49,672 bases of DNA from a virus, in IMG/VR virus record IMGVR_UViG_3300009788_000133, positions 1 to 49,672 of that record, one strand, 5' to 3'. Under the pieces are notes generated by a model, which was given only the letters and a program-made list of their open reading frames with translations, made no database searches and was not told where the DNA came from. How positions within the stretch are numbered: the stretch's first letter is position 1; each line of letters starts with the position of its first letter. Positions 25,162 to 31,510 of the stretch are shown piece after piece. Position numbers and translations under genes: made by a program.

Positions 25162-25788
25162 TTACACCTTTCCTCTGCCTTCACAACTACGGCAGATAGT
25201 TCCTTCCTGACCAGCATATAAACCGCTGCCTCTGCATACTATACAGTCGGTCAATGTTCCTATGCCCTTACAATTTGGGCACTCGTCATTAAACGTACAA
25301 CTCGGTAGTTTGCCACTTCCACCACACCGGCCACAAGTAGTTATCACCGTGCCTTTGGGTAAGCAACCATTCTCCAAAAAAGGTTTGGCACACTCCGGGT
25401 ACTTCTCAATCAAACCCGCTGCTATCTCATTCAGCTTGTCCATGCCGAGTCCGTTTGCATATCTAAGTGGGCGGTCGTCCTCACAGTTTCCCATAGTCAT
25501 AGAATCTCGAAGCACAAACAAGCAAGCGATTGCCTTCACAACGTGATGCACGCCACTGTCAGGGTCAATGTCTTCACCCTCCCACCAAGCTATCAGGTGA
25601 CGGAAAACTGCATTGTAATAAGTTGACATCCTAACACCCATGTCACGGTAATTGTGTGTGCCATATTTTCTCCCACCTTCCATCATGGCTAATCCAACTT
25701 CAAGCAGTGGAGCAGAAGGTACACAATGCAGCGGAACTTTTTTGACCCCAAGAGCGTCCTTCGGGTTAGTCGGTTTTGTATCTGGCAT
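25162..25788 (-). CDS. dATP/dGTP diphosphohydrolase-type protein fused to zinc-finger tail
   Basis: 208 residues from MPDTKPTNPK, chosen for its SD GGAGAAC; an ATG 14 codons upstream has no SD. The N-terminal ~105 residues match the phage dNTP-diphosphohydrolase N-domain pattern (NPKDALG, EVGLAMMEGGRKYG..N, RHLIAWWEGED.D, DSGVHH). The C-terminal ~60 residues carry four CxxCxGxG-like repeats (CGRCGGSG, CPNCKGIG, CIVCRGSG, CRSCEGRG), a DnaJ-type zinc finger. The family would clean the dNTP pool; the role of the zinc domain is unknown. Confidence 0.65.
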   Translation of the reverse strand: MPDTKPTNPKDALGVKKVPLHCVPSAPLLEVGLAMMEGGRKYGTHNYRDMGVRMSTYYNAVFRHLIAWWEGEDIDPDSGVHHVVKAIACLFVLRDSMTMGNCEDDRPLRYANGLGMDKLNEIAAGLIEKYPECAKPFLENGCLPKGTVITTCGRCGGSGKLPSCTFNDECPNCKGIGTLTDCIVCRGSGLYAGQEGTICRSCEGRGKV

Positions 25789-25873
25789 TTTCAGTTCTCC
25801 ATTTTCCCAAGTAAAGATGGGGCGGGTCATCAGGCCGATTCTTTACGAGGTTCATTGAGTTTTAATCGCGATA

Positions 25874-26395
25874 TTAACCCGCCCGTCTGTTGTTGCAATT
25901 TTCTTTCGCTGTCACAAACCGGATGTTGCCCTTCTCATAGTTTCCATCATTGTCGATTCTGTCTATCTGTAAGCCCTTAATCTTATCATAAGTATCACAG
26001 CCCAGTACATTCATCACGTAATCAATGAAGATTTCCACTGACTCGAACAGCATTTTGATTCCTCTGCCACCATAACGATTATAGTTGTTCGCTTTGGGGT
26101 TTGTGCAGCGTTGTTTCATGCCACTAAACTTGCGACGGAGACACCCGTTTACGGTTTACTGGTATACCTTCATTCTGTCCGGGTGTGTCCGGGAATATCG
26201 CCGATCAGCAGCACGACATTGTTCTCTGCCTTCTGCTGTTGCTCTACGTTTCTGCATAATTGCTCTACCGTCCACTTTTCTACAAACCCTGCACCACGAG
26301 CTAAATCCATCCTTGGAGTCATGCTTGCGGGGTGGAAAAAATTCTAAGGTCGCTGGGTGATCAACGCCGCATTTTGTGCAGGTTTTAGTAGACAT
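25874..26395 (-). pseudogene. HNH endonuclease gene split by one in-frame TAA
   Basis: The 5' part (26395-26156) is a zinc module like those elsewhere in the window: KTCTKC...PATLEFF...CRVC. The 3' part (26119-25874) is the HNH part, RYGGRG ... LQIDRIDNDGNYEKGNIRF. Both are in the same frame with one TAA between. The intact homologue at 31022-31510 has Gln (CAA) at the matching position, and the linker (LRRKF) aligns through. So the gene is an HNH homing-type endonuclease interrupted by a CAA-to-TAA change. The 3' part has its own ATG at 26119 and might be made separately. Confidence 0.7.
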
Positions 26396-26762
26396 TTTTT
26401 ACCTCACCATCCATCCAAGGTTTATACGGCACAGACTTTACGGGCGAACTAAAACTGACGCCTTTTTTCCTTAGCTGTCCAACCACACGCTCAATCGTCC
26501 TAATAGATGTACCCATCATAACCGCTATCTCCTTGTGCGTTTTCCCGTGCTTCACTATCTGCTTGTAGACATACTTCTGCCGTGCGTTGAGAATTGGAAA
26601 CAACGACGGATGTTCTTTTTCTATTTTCTTCAGTATGCGTGAGACTTGGCTCTGAGACAGACCGGCACATTCCGCGGCTTCAATTTGAGACAGTCCTGCG
26701 AAGTCATGCGACACGAGCCGGTACACTGCTTCTTCTTGAATTGTCATTAGCCGCTTAGTCAT
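26385..26762 (-). CDS. Sigma-like helix-turn-helix transcription factor
   Basis: 125 residues from MTKRLMTIQ, overlapping the upstream stop. Two helix-turn-helix units are visible: residues ~20-45 (QIEAAECAGLSQSQVSRILK) and ~60-100 (LNARQKYVYKQIVKHG then KEIAVMMGTSIRTIERVVGQL), the second like the region-4 fold of sigma factors/LuxR-type HTH. Likely a phage transcription regulator. Given the absence of a phage RNA polymerase, it is a candidate early-to-late switch. Start could also be MTIQEEA, five codons later. Confidence 0.65.
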   Translation of the reverse strand: MTKRLMTIQEEAVYRLVSHDFAGLSQIEAAECAGLSQSQVSRILKKIEKEHPSLFPILNARQKYVYKQIVKHGKTHKEIAVMMGTSIRTIERVVGQLRKKGVSFSSPVKSVPYKPWMDGEVKNVY

Positions 26763-27111
26763 CCCTGTGATAGCTCCCGTCGTCATTCAACAGGAACATG
26801 TTCTGGTCTACTCTCTCCCAGTTTATATACTTCCTGCCTTCTGTGACCAGCCATGCTTCACCGGGTTTGGGCACACTGCTGTAGCGTTCTTCACACTCAG
26901 CTAAGCTGATAGACTCCATATTGGTTAAGGAAAAACGATTGTAACTGTCGGAAGGACCAGGTTTACTTGCAGATACAAAATGCACACATCCTGCCAGTTT
27001 CATTATTCCCACATTAGCAGGAACTACCACCACAGGCCCAACAGGTAACAGGCTGAACAGGCCGTAGGCCATCGTTTCACTGTCTCTACATACATATACG
27101 GGTTGAAGCAT
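26755..27111 (-). CDS. Hypothetical early protein
   Basis: 118 residues, beta-rich N-terminal half (VVVVPANVGIMKLAGCVHF), Trp-containing C-terminal half. ATG follows an AAGGGG Shine-Dalgarno in the recurring early start cassette (TTTGATTAAGGGG). It is the first gene after a gene-free 166-base leader. No family recognised. Confidence 0.55.
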   Translation of the reverse strand: MLQPVYVCRDSETMAYGLFSLLPVGPVVVVPANVGIMKLAGCVHFVSASKPGPSDSYNRFSLTNMESISLAECEERYSSVPKPGEAWLVTEGRKYINWERVDQNMFLLNDDGSYHRDD

Positions 27112-27277
27112 AATTTTTCCCCTTAATCAAACCTTAAAAATAACCCTCTTCCTATATTCTTACGGCACTACACTACCTGTACCCGCTTAAATTCCATAGT
27201 TCTTCTAATTTTTCCAACTATTCTATGTGAGTTACAGCAACCCTAACAATTGCAACGACTGTAACGGTTGTAACCAC
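27112..27277. other. Gene-free leader between early genes
   Basis: About 166 bases with no convincing coding frame on either strand. It contains a degenerate nine-base periodic tract near 27238-27275 (units ending in AAC on the plus strand) and an A/T-rich stretch before the 27111 start. No clear promoter found. It overlaps the 3' flank of the small gene at 27278-27481 and may be a leader for the gene at 26755-27111. Confidence 0.45.
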
Positions 27278-27481
27278 TCACTGCAAGTCACGAAAGGTGC
27301 GACCAATTGTCGGGTGTCTTTTTACTGACCCTCGTATGGATAGCATGATCTTATGGTGCAGGTCGTCCAGCACCTGTCCACTCACCCGGCTGCAATTCCA
27401 GCCTGGACGCAACAGCTTCGCTTGCTCCAGAATGTAAGCCTTGCAGTGAGCACGGTTTATCAAACAATTGTTCTTAGCCAT
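27278..27481 (-). CDS. Small conserved phage protein
   Basis: 67 residues from MAKNNCLINR (SD GAAAGGGAA; a longer frame upstream overlaps the radical SAM gene and lacks an SD). Basic and helical: ...AHCKAYILEQAKLLRPG then VLDDLHHKIMLSIRG and KRHPTIGRTF. Short proteins with the ..R..RHPTIGKT.. ending occur widely in phages (unknown function). DNA- or chromatin-binding would fit its basic character but is unproven. Confidence 0.55.
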   Translation of the reverse strand: MAKNNCLINRAHCKAYILEQAKLLRPGWNCSRVSGQVLDDLHHKIMLSIRGSVKRHPTIGRTFRDLQ

Positions 27482-27482
27482 T

Positions 27483-27998
27483 CTATTCCCTTTCATTTTT
27501 AACTCGTTTAAACACTTCACCTTCCGGTAGTGGACAATCTGTGATCCACTCAATATCTTTTCTGACCTGCCAAAACCGTTCAAACGAAAATCCAGAATAC
27601 CCAGCTTGTTCAAACACATTCAGTCTCAACAGTTTGTTAAAACGCTGATCCATACTCATATAACTGTTGAATGTTAAGAACGGCCACCAATCAGCTCCCT
27701 TGTGAATTGTCACGGTCAAGCCGTCAAGGTAATTAAGAACGGCTCTCAACAATCCAGGCAGATCAGTCTTAGCCGTGTACATCACGATCAGAGCAGTGGG
27801 ATTTTGCTTTCTAATACTTTTCACCGTCTCTATGATACGTAAGGGGCGTAACATCGGTTCGCCGCCTGTCAGTATTATCTCACTGTACCCAGTGAAGTCA
27901 GTCTCTACCGGCAGTGCAACTAAGTCGTATTGGTTATTGCAGCAACCTTTGCAATTGCGGTCGCATTTTTCTGTTAGCAGTAGTCTTAGCTTTTTCAT
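27483..27998 (-). CDS. Short radical SAM protein
   Basis: 171 residues from MKKLRLLLTE (SD GAGAGAG). C12-x3-C16-x2-C19 (CDRNCKGC) is the radical SAM iron-sulphur signature, followed by the SAM-binding LTGGEPM motif and strands with GLTVTIHKG. At about 170 residues it lacks much of the usual second half of the barrel, so it may act with a partner, as some phage QueE-, NrdG- or maturase-like proteins do. Substrate not identifiable. Overlaps the upstream gene. Confidence 0.7.
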   Translation of the reverse strand: MKKLRLLLTEKCDRNCKGCCNNQYDLVALPVETDFTGYSEIILTGGEPMLRPLRIIETVKSIRKQNPTALIVMYTAKTDLPGLLRAVLNYLDGLTVTIHKGADWWPFLTFNSYMSMDQRFNKLLRLNVFEQAGYSGFSFERFWQVRKDIEWITDCPLPEGEVFKRVKNERE

Positions 27999-28000
27999 TT

Positions 28001-28183
28001 TTACTCTCTCAATAATTCCTGTTGATATTCCCACAATAGCTTAGCGTGCTTGGCTGATAAGGCACGGCCCACACTGTGGGGGTATTCGTGTTTCTTGCGA
28101 TAAGACAGAGAACTTGCAAGTCGGAAATGACCCTTGCCGTCTGTTCTATAGTGTTCTCCAAGCCCAAAAGCTGGTGTTTTCAT
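28001..28183 (-). CDS. Small basic protein
   Basis: 60 residues, rich in Arg, His and Lys (RTDGKGHFRLASSLSYRKKH). ATG preceded by the GATTAAACAGGAAGGG cassette, a strong SD. The stop overlaps the radical SAM start region. Function unknown. Confidence 0.55.
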   Translation of the reverse strand: MKTPAFGLGEHYRTDGKGHFRLASSLSYRKKHEYPHSVGRALSAKHAKLLWEYQQELLRE

Positions 28184-28200
28184 TCTATGTCCCTTCCTGT

Positions 28201-28335
28201 TTAATCAATAAAGGCAAACTCAACCCATTTTTCGTACATGGTCTGCCATTCAGGTGTACCCCTGTCGGGGATAACATTACCCTGCTCCGCAAACCACAGT
28301 TCAGCATGATCAGCTAAGGTAAGTTCGTTGTTCAT
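28201..28335 (-). CDS. Small hypothetical protein (44 aa)
   Basis: MNNELTLADHAELWFAEQGN followed by VIPDRGTPEWQTMYEKWVEF and AFID. ATG follows TTAAACTGAAGGG at good distance, and the frame is uninterrupted to TAA at 28201. Acidic and Trp-rich, a profile of small phage regulators or host-interaction proteins. No family recognised. Confidence 0.6.
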   Translation of the reverse strand: MNNELTLADHAELWFAEQGNVIPDRGTPEWQTMYEKWVEFAFID

Positions 28336-28361
28336 CTTTTACCCTTCAGTTTAACAATAAT

Positions 28362-28408
28362 ACTGGCAGTGCTTTTGCAGCCTACAGCCTTCCTATGCTG
28401 CTGCCAGT
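28362..28408. other. Inverted repeat between early genes
   Basis: ACTGGCAG at 28362-28369 pairs with CTGCCAGT at 28401-28408; inside it GCAGC (28377-28381) pairs with GCTGC (28397-28401 region), so a nested hairpin is possible on either strand. No U-tract follows, so it is not a classic intrinsic terminator. It may be a processing or regulatory element in the 81-base gap. Confidence 0.5.
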
Positions 28409-28416
28409 GAAGACGC

Positions 28417-28806
28417 TCACCAATTCTGCACCAAAGTTTTGTGCTTTTCAATCGTGTACTGGTTGCGAAACTGCTGGTCGAGGGACAAGTCATATCCACC
28501 TTCCCAGCTTATAGCTTCTCCGTTTTCGTCTTCCGTAAAACAGAACATGTACTTTGTACCATGGGTGTACTGCATAGTCCTTCTGATTTTAGCCAGTACT
28601 CTCTTTTCTGATTTTGATAGCTTGGGCATTCTATAGCTCTCTTCGTTTAAACTCTGATTAGTCCTATTTTCTGACAATACTCGTTCATAGACATCAACAG
28701 GCACGAAGCACGAAGACTCATCGCTGTAGCGTACGCCTTCCTTCTCCATAAACTCTTGACTTTCCGGCCACTCTACCAATACATACAGTTCGCTTTTATC
28801 TAACAT
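28417..28806 (-). CDS. Hypothetical early protein, possible gene fusion
   Basis: 129 residues from MLDKSELYVL (SD GGAAGGA inside the TTAAAC cassette). The first ~58 residues are acidic, the last 70 (MPKLSKSEKRVLAKIRR ...) basic then mixed. Another complete start cassette (GTTTAAACGAAGAGAG) sits inside the gene in front of the in-frame ATG at 28629, so the second half might also be made as a separate 70-residue protein, or the gene may be a fusion of two. No family recognised. Confidence 0.55.
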   Translation of the reverse strand: MLDKSELYVLVEWPESQEFMEKEGVRYSDESSCFVPVDVYERVLSENRTNQSLNEESYRMPKLSKSEKRVLAKIRRTMQYTHGTKYMFCFTEDENGEAISWEGGYDLSLDQQFRNQYTIEKHKTLVQNW

Positions 28807-28823
28807 CTCAAAATCCTTCCAGT

Positions 28824-28889
28824 TTAACATAACGCTAAATACATCCAGACTACCATCCAAATCGTTTGCTCTAATGTTAGCCCGTACAT
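28824..28889 (-). CDS. 21-residue transmembrane micropeptide
   Basis: MYGLTLEQTIWMVVWMYLAL C. ATG has an excellent GGAAGGGA Shine-Dalgarno with the GTTTAATC box in front. It resembles the 28-residue peptide at 29882-29968 in the TIW..VW core. Short single hydrophobic helix. Function unknown, but the repeated pattern and strong start argue that it is expressed. Confidence 0.45.
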   Translation of the reverse strand: MYGLTLEQTIWMVVWMYLALC

Positions 28890-28921
28890 GATTTATCCCT
28901 TCCGATTAAACTCAGTAAAGA

Positions 28922-29230
28922 CTACTCTGCGGCGGCAATGGCAGCTTTGGCTTCATTGGTTAACTGGTGCAGGTCGCTCCACAATTCGGCACAAACGCGT
29001 ACTCCGGCGTGTTGAGCGGAATTTATCGCACTTGTAACCCTGCTTAGCCTTCTGCAAACTTCCAGTAATTCAGGTGCTGCTGCAATAAGTCGGGCGTTGG
29101 CTTCGGCTTCTTCTCTGCAAGGAGTTCTCGTGCTGGTGATAGGACAAGAAGCAATATCCTGCTCCGTCTTTTCAGAGTAAACATGCAACCCATCATTTGT
29201 TACTCTCCATATTCCTTGTGTGATACTCAT
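28922..29230 (-). CDS. Common phage small protein (NARLIAAAPELL type)
   Basis: 102 residues from MSITQGIWRV (SD AGAAGGGAGA; a longer in-frame start 15 codons upstream lies inside the promoter leader). The central NARLIAAAPELLEVCRRLSR matches a very widespread phage family of unknown function with the NA.LIAAAPELLEA signature. It is the first gene downstream of the promoter at 29287-29315. Confidence 0.65.
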   Translation of the reverse strand: MSITQGIWRVTNDGLHVYSEKTEQDIASCPITSTRTPCREEAEANARLIAAAPELLEVCRRLSRVTSAINSAQHAGVRVCAELWSDLHQLTNEAKAAIAAAE

Positions 29231-29286
29231 AATCTTATCTCCCTTCTGATTAAACTGTTTTACATTACCATTCATTCACTGATAAC

Positions 29287-29315
29287 ATTATACCAAACCA
29301 CTGATACCATGTCAA
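29287..29315 (-). promoter_or_regulatory. Sigma-70 consensus promoter, early operon (minus strand)
   Basis: Reading the minus strand: TTGACA, exactly 17 bases, TATAAT, a perfect consensus. The TGA stop of the zinc-module gene at 29312 is part of the -35 box. Two direct copies of CACTGATA (29277-29284 and 29299-29306) flank the -10 at 22-base spacing, about two helical turns, suggesting a repressor operator. It should drive genes from 29230 leftward. Confidence 0.8.
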
Positions 29316-29869
29316 GATAATTCTTTGAGAATATGTAAATTGAGTAGTCTGCGTCTCTTGCACGTCTGTCTATACTTCTCTGTTTGCCTGTACTTACTGT
29401 CGGCTCTGCGTTGTGTGACACGCCCTTTTTTCGACTGGTCGTATTTTTTATGGCTTGCTATGACGCTTGCTGTCTGTCGGTGTTCTCTGTGCCATTGACG
29501 CTCACATTCTCTGCACTGAGACTTCAGACCGCTCTTACTACACTTATCAGGTCCGAAGTGCTCCAATGTTGCTGGTTTGGTCTGCTCACACTTGCTGCAC
29601 ACCTTATCCGTGCTGTTGACAGTCTCATCTATCTTGCTCACTGGCCCAGGTGGTTGTAAGTGTGTCCTGTCATCCCTGCTGGCCTCAGTTAAGTAGTAGA
29701 GGTCGTCATGGACAGATTTGTACGCTTCCTGCCCATGCTCTGCCAGATAGTCCCTACAGCAGTTCTTGCACCATGCCAGTAGTTTATCCTCAGCATATTT
29801 GCAGGGCTGGTAGTATTCAGTGGTTGCTGGTAATTTAGTCTTGCACTTATCGCATGTCTTATAGTCCAT
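29312..29869 (-). CDS. Double zinc-module protein
   Basis: 185 residues. Two copies of the zinc module are in tandem: residues ~5-37 (KTCDKC...PATTEYY...WCKNCC) and ~91-122 (KVCSKC...PATLEHF...QCRECE), followed by a basic tail (KRRRLLNLHILKELS). The module also starts the HNH genes at 26395 and 31022 and the endonuclease VII gene. No nuclease domain remains here, so it may be a stripped HNH relative or a DNA-binding regulator. SD AAGGAG. Confidence 0.65.
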   Translation of the reverse strand: MDYKTCDKCKTKLPATTEYYQPCKYAEDKLLAWCKNCCRDYLAEHGQEAYKSVHDDLYYLTEASRDDRTHLQPPGPVSKIDETVNSTDKVCSKCEQTKPATLEHFGPDKCSKSGLKSQCRECERQWHREHRQTASVIASHKKYDQSKKGRVTQRRADSKYRQTEKYRQTCKRRRLLNLHILKELS

Positions 29870-29881
29870 CTTATATCTCCT

Positions 29882-29968
29882 TTATCTATCCCAATGTCCA
29901 TAATACCCAAACAGCACACAGGCTACGCTGCCCATGATCCATACTGTTGTCCAAATTGTTTCACTCAT
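29882..29968 (-). CDS. 28-residue transmembrane micropeptide
   Basis: MSETIWTTVWIMGSVACVLF followed by GYYGHWDR. ATG at 29968 has SD GAAGGGA at good spacing and is the first start codon downstream of the promoter at 29998-30026. One hydrophobic helix. It shares TIW..VW.. with the 21-residue peptide at 28824-28889. Function unknown, early expression likely. Confidence 0.5.
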   Translation of the reverse strand: MSETIWTTVWIMGSVACVLFGYYGHWDR

Positions 29969-29997
29969 GTTATTATCCCTTCGATTTAACTATAGAT

Positions 29998-30026
29998 AGT
30001 ATACACTACAGACAGTAGTTTGTCAA
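29998..30026 (-). promoter_or_regulatory. Near-consensus sigma-70 promoter, early operon
   Basis: Minus strand: TTGACA, 17 bases, TATACT (one mismatch to TATAAT). The spacer contains a perfect inverted repeat (ACTAC-AGACA-GTAGT, 30006-30020), a likely operator. TACAGACAGT is repeated at 30065-30074. This is expected to start the minus-strand early transcript that begins with the 28-residue membrane peptide. Confidence 0.8.
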
Positions 30027-30089
30027 GTACTATTTTCAATTAAATGCATAATTGAGTAGTTTGCTACAGACAGTGGTCCATTGTCGATG

Positions 30090-30209
30090 TGGACAGGTCC
30101 ACTATTTATAATTCCTTGTACTGTAAGTGTTTATAATCGTCCGTGGTTGATTGGCTGTTTATTGTCCATGGCAGGATATTAGTGCACTGGACAGGTCTTG
30201 TATTTATAA
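30090..30209. repeat. Direct repeats in the control region
   Basis: TGGACAGGTC then three bases then TATTTATAA occurs at 30090-30111 and again at 30188-30209, 98 bases apart. Related elements are GGACAGTGTCC (30245-30255, a palindrome) and TTTATAAT (30130). The spacing and A/T-rich ends resemble operator or iteron clusters rather than coding repeats. Confidence 0.6.
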
Positions 30210-30663
30210 GTGCTGTATTGACAGTGTGTTATAACTGTTGGTATGGACAGTGTCCCATTAACCATAGCATTGTATAACTTCTTTATATAGATAATTATAT
30301 TTACCATTATAGTAGTGAGTGTGTGAGTGTGTGTGTAAGTATTTATTTATTTTATTACTATAAGAGGTGGTCGTACACTTGCTGGGCCAGAGGCCACTAT
30401 CCATAGTGTGTTATCGTAACACCTTGTATGCCCAGCACTTATGGCTGGCTATTACATACCTGTCCATAGTACTGCGGAGGCTTGTTGCTGTGCCCACTAT
30501 CCATCGTGTTATTCTATAAGTATGGTATTACGCTGATCTTATGACTATGCCCATATTCAGGACACCCCAGCCAGACACGCCCTTATGATAGCGTAAGCAC
30601 ACCTGCTGGACACAGCTATTGTGTGCCTGATATGTCCTCTATTGTGCATGATCATAGGTGCAT

Positions 30664-30672
30664 TGATATAAT
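30664..30672 (+). promoter_or_regulatory. Extended -10 promoter element, plus strand
   Basis: TGATATAAT is a full TGn-TATAAT extended -10. A weak -35 (TTGTGC) lies 19 bases upstream. It points toward the plus-strand genes, with a leader of about 340 bases to the HNH start at 31022. Late or middle transcription from here would fit the genome plan, but no other evidence supports it. Confidence 0.45.
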
Positions 30673-30831
30673 GCCTTGTTTGACATCGAATTATGTTCGA
30701 CCCCACCCGTACTACCCTTTGTTATCGGACGTCGGAAGGAGGGAATCACCTCTTTTGGACCCCGGAATTATAATAAAATCTCCTACTTAGACAATCTGGA
30801 CAACTTAGATGCCGGCCAGGCAGTCATCGCC

Positions 30832-30860
30832 TCTTAGGAAGTATATATACTGTCCTAAGA
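30832..30860. repeat. 29-base near-perfect palindrome
   Basis: TCTTAGGA (30832) pairs with TCCTAAGA (30853-30860), and between them AGTATATATACT (30840-30851) is itself palindromic; a single extra G at 30852 breaks perfect symmetry. Nested dyad symmetry of this size in a control region suggests binding of a dimeric protein or an origin hairpin. Confidence 0.7.
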
Positions 30861-30907
30861 CCACGATCCGGATCCTACCTCCGAGATAGCGATCATGCAG
30901 AAAAAAT

Positions 30908-30930
30908 ATAAAAATAAAAATTATTTTTAT
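30908..30930. repeat. A/T-only hairpin (10 bp arms)
   Basis: ATAAAAATAA (30908-30917), loop AAA, then TTATTTTTAT (30921-30930). Composed entirely of A and T, so it would melt easily; could be a DNA-unwinding element, or an AT-rich transcription element before the HNH gene. Confidence 0.55.
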
Positions 30931-31021
30931 CGGCAGAATACGCATAAAAGGCATGTACCAGTGTATACTAGTGGAAGGACACTTTTTTACACAGTCAATA
31001 CGCGTTTATGGAGTCAAAACG

Positions 31022-31510
31022 ATGATAACGGAAATTGAGATTGTGGACAAGACCTGCACCAAGTGTAAAAAAGACTATCCAGCTACAGCAGAGCACTTCC
31101 CACCTGACAGCCACCGCAAAGACGGCTATCATTCGTGGTGTAGAGTTTGCCACAGACTGATTAACGCAGCATATCAGAAAACTACAAAGGGGAAAAAGGC
31201 TCATAAAAGGCACAGGCAAACAATTAGTGCTCATCTTCGACGAGTTTTCAACAATGCGAAACGCCGGTGTAACAACCCTGAATGCAGAGACTATCGCAAT
31301 TACGGTGGCAGGGGCATCGAAGTGAGGTTCAAGTCTTTTGATGGGTTCATTAAACATGTCAATAGCTTGGGCTACGACACTTATAACAAGATTAAAGACC
31401 TGCAAATAGACCGTATTGATAATGACGGACACTACGAACCGGGCAATATCAGATTTACGACGCGCAGAGACAATCTCAACAACAGAAGGCAGTACAAAAA
31501 GCGAAAATAG
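31022..31510 (+). CDS. HNH homing-type endonuclease (intact)
   Basis: 162 residues from MITEIEIVDK (SD GGAG eight bases upstream; an in-frame start at 30953 lacks an SD). Zinc module (KTCTKC...PATAEHF...CRVC) at residues ~10-42, then a basic linker and HNH-type domain with YRNYGGRGIEV, GYDTYNKIKDLQIDRIDNDG and EPGNIRFTTRRDN. This is the same two-domain plan as the interrupted gene at 25874-26395. Probably a free-standing phage endonuclease of homing type. First gene on the plus-strand side. Confidence 0.75.
   Translation: MITEIEIVDKTCTKCKKDYPATAEHFPPDSHRKDGYHSWCRVCHRLINAAYQKTTKGKKAHKRHRQTISAHLRRVFNNAKRRCNNPECRDYRNYGGRGIEVRFKSFDGFIKHVNSLGYDTYNKIKDLQIDRIDNDGHYEPGNIRFTTRRDNLNNRRQYKKRK

Larger units (their letters stand above)
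29983..31021. other. Divergent control region without genes
   Basis: About 1 kb between the divergent early and late units. It is A/T-rich and lacks credible ORFs on either strand, but it is dense in repeats, palindromes and promoter-like sites: near-consensus promoter at 29998, TGGACAGGTC repeats, CACTAT palindromes at 30393 and 30493, the palindrome at 30832-30860, the extended -10 at 30664 and the A/T hairpin at 30908. Probably holds the main switch for early and late transcription and possibly a replication origin. Confidence 0.65.

Noticed and set aside
25162-25788. Z-genome (2-aminoadenine) phage
   Set aside because: A dNTP-diphosphohydrolase domain alone is insufficient; there is no PurZ-like adenylosuccinate synthetase.
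27239-27337. Cys/Asn-rich open frame on the plus strand (NNCNDCNGCN) in the gap before 27278
   Set aside because: No start with an SD, it overlaps a credible minus-strand gene, and the pattern comes from the nine-base periodic tract.
29689-29919. 76-codon frame overlapping the double zinc-module gene
   Set aside because: A different-frame shadow of the real gene, without SD.
30218-30247. Plus-strand TTGACA with TATGGA 18 bases downstream
   Set aside because: The -10 is poor and its position inside the repeat block is better explained as part of the repeat.
22434-30953. Phage-encoded single-subunit RNA polymerase (T7-like)
   Set aside because: No ORF of suitable size or motif; the only large replication genes are the primase-helicase and the polymerase, and host-type promoters are present.
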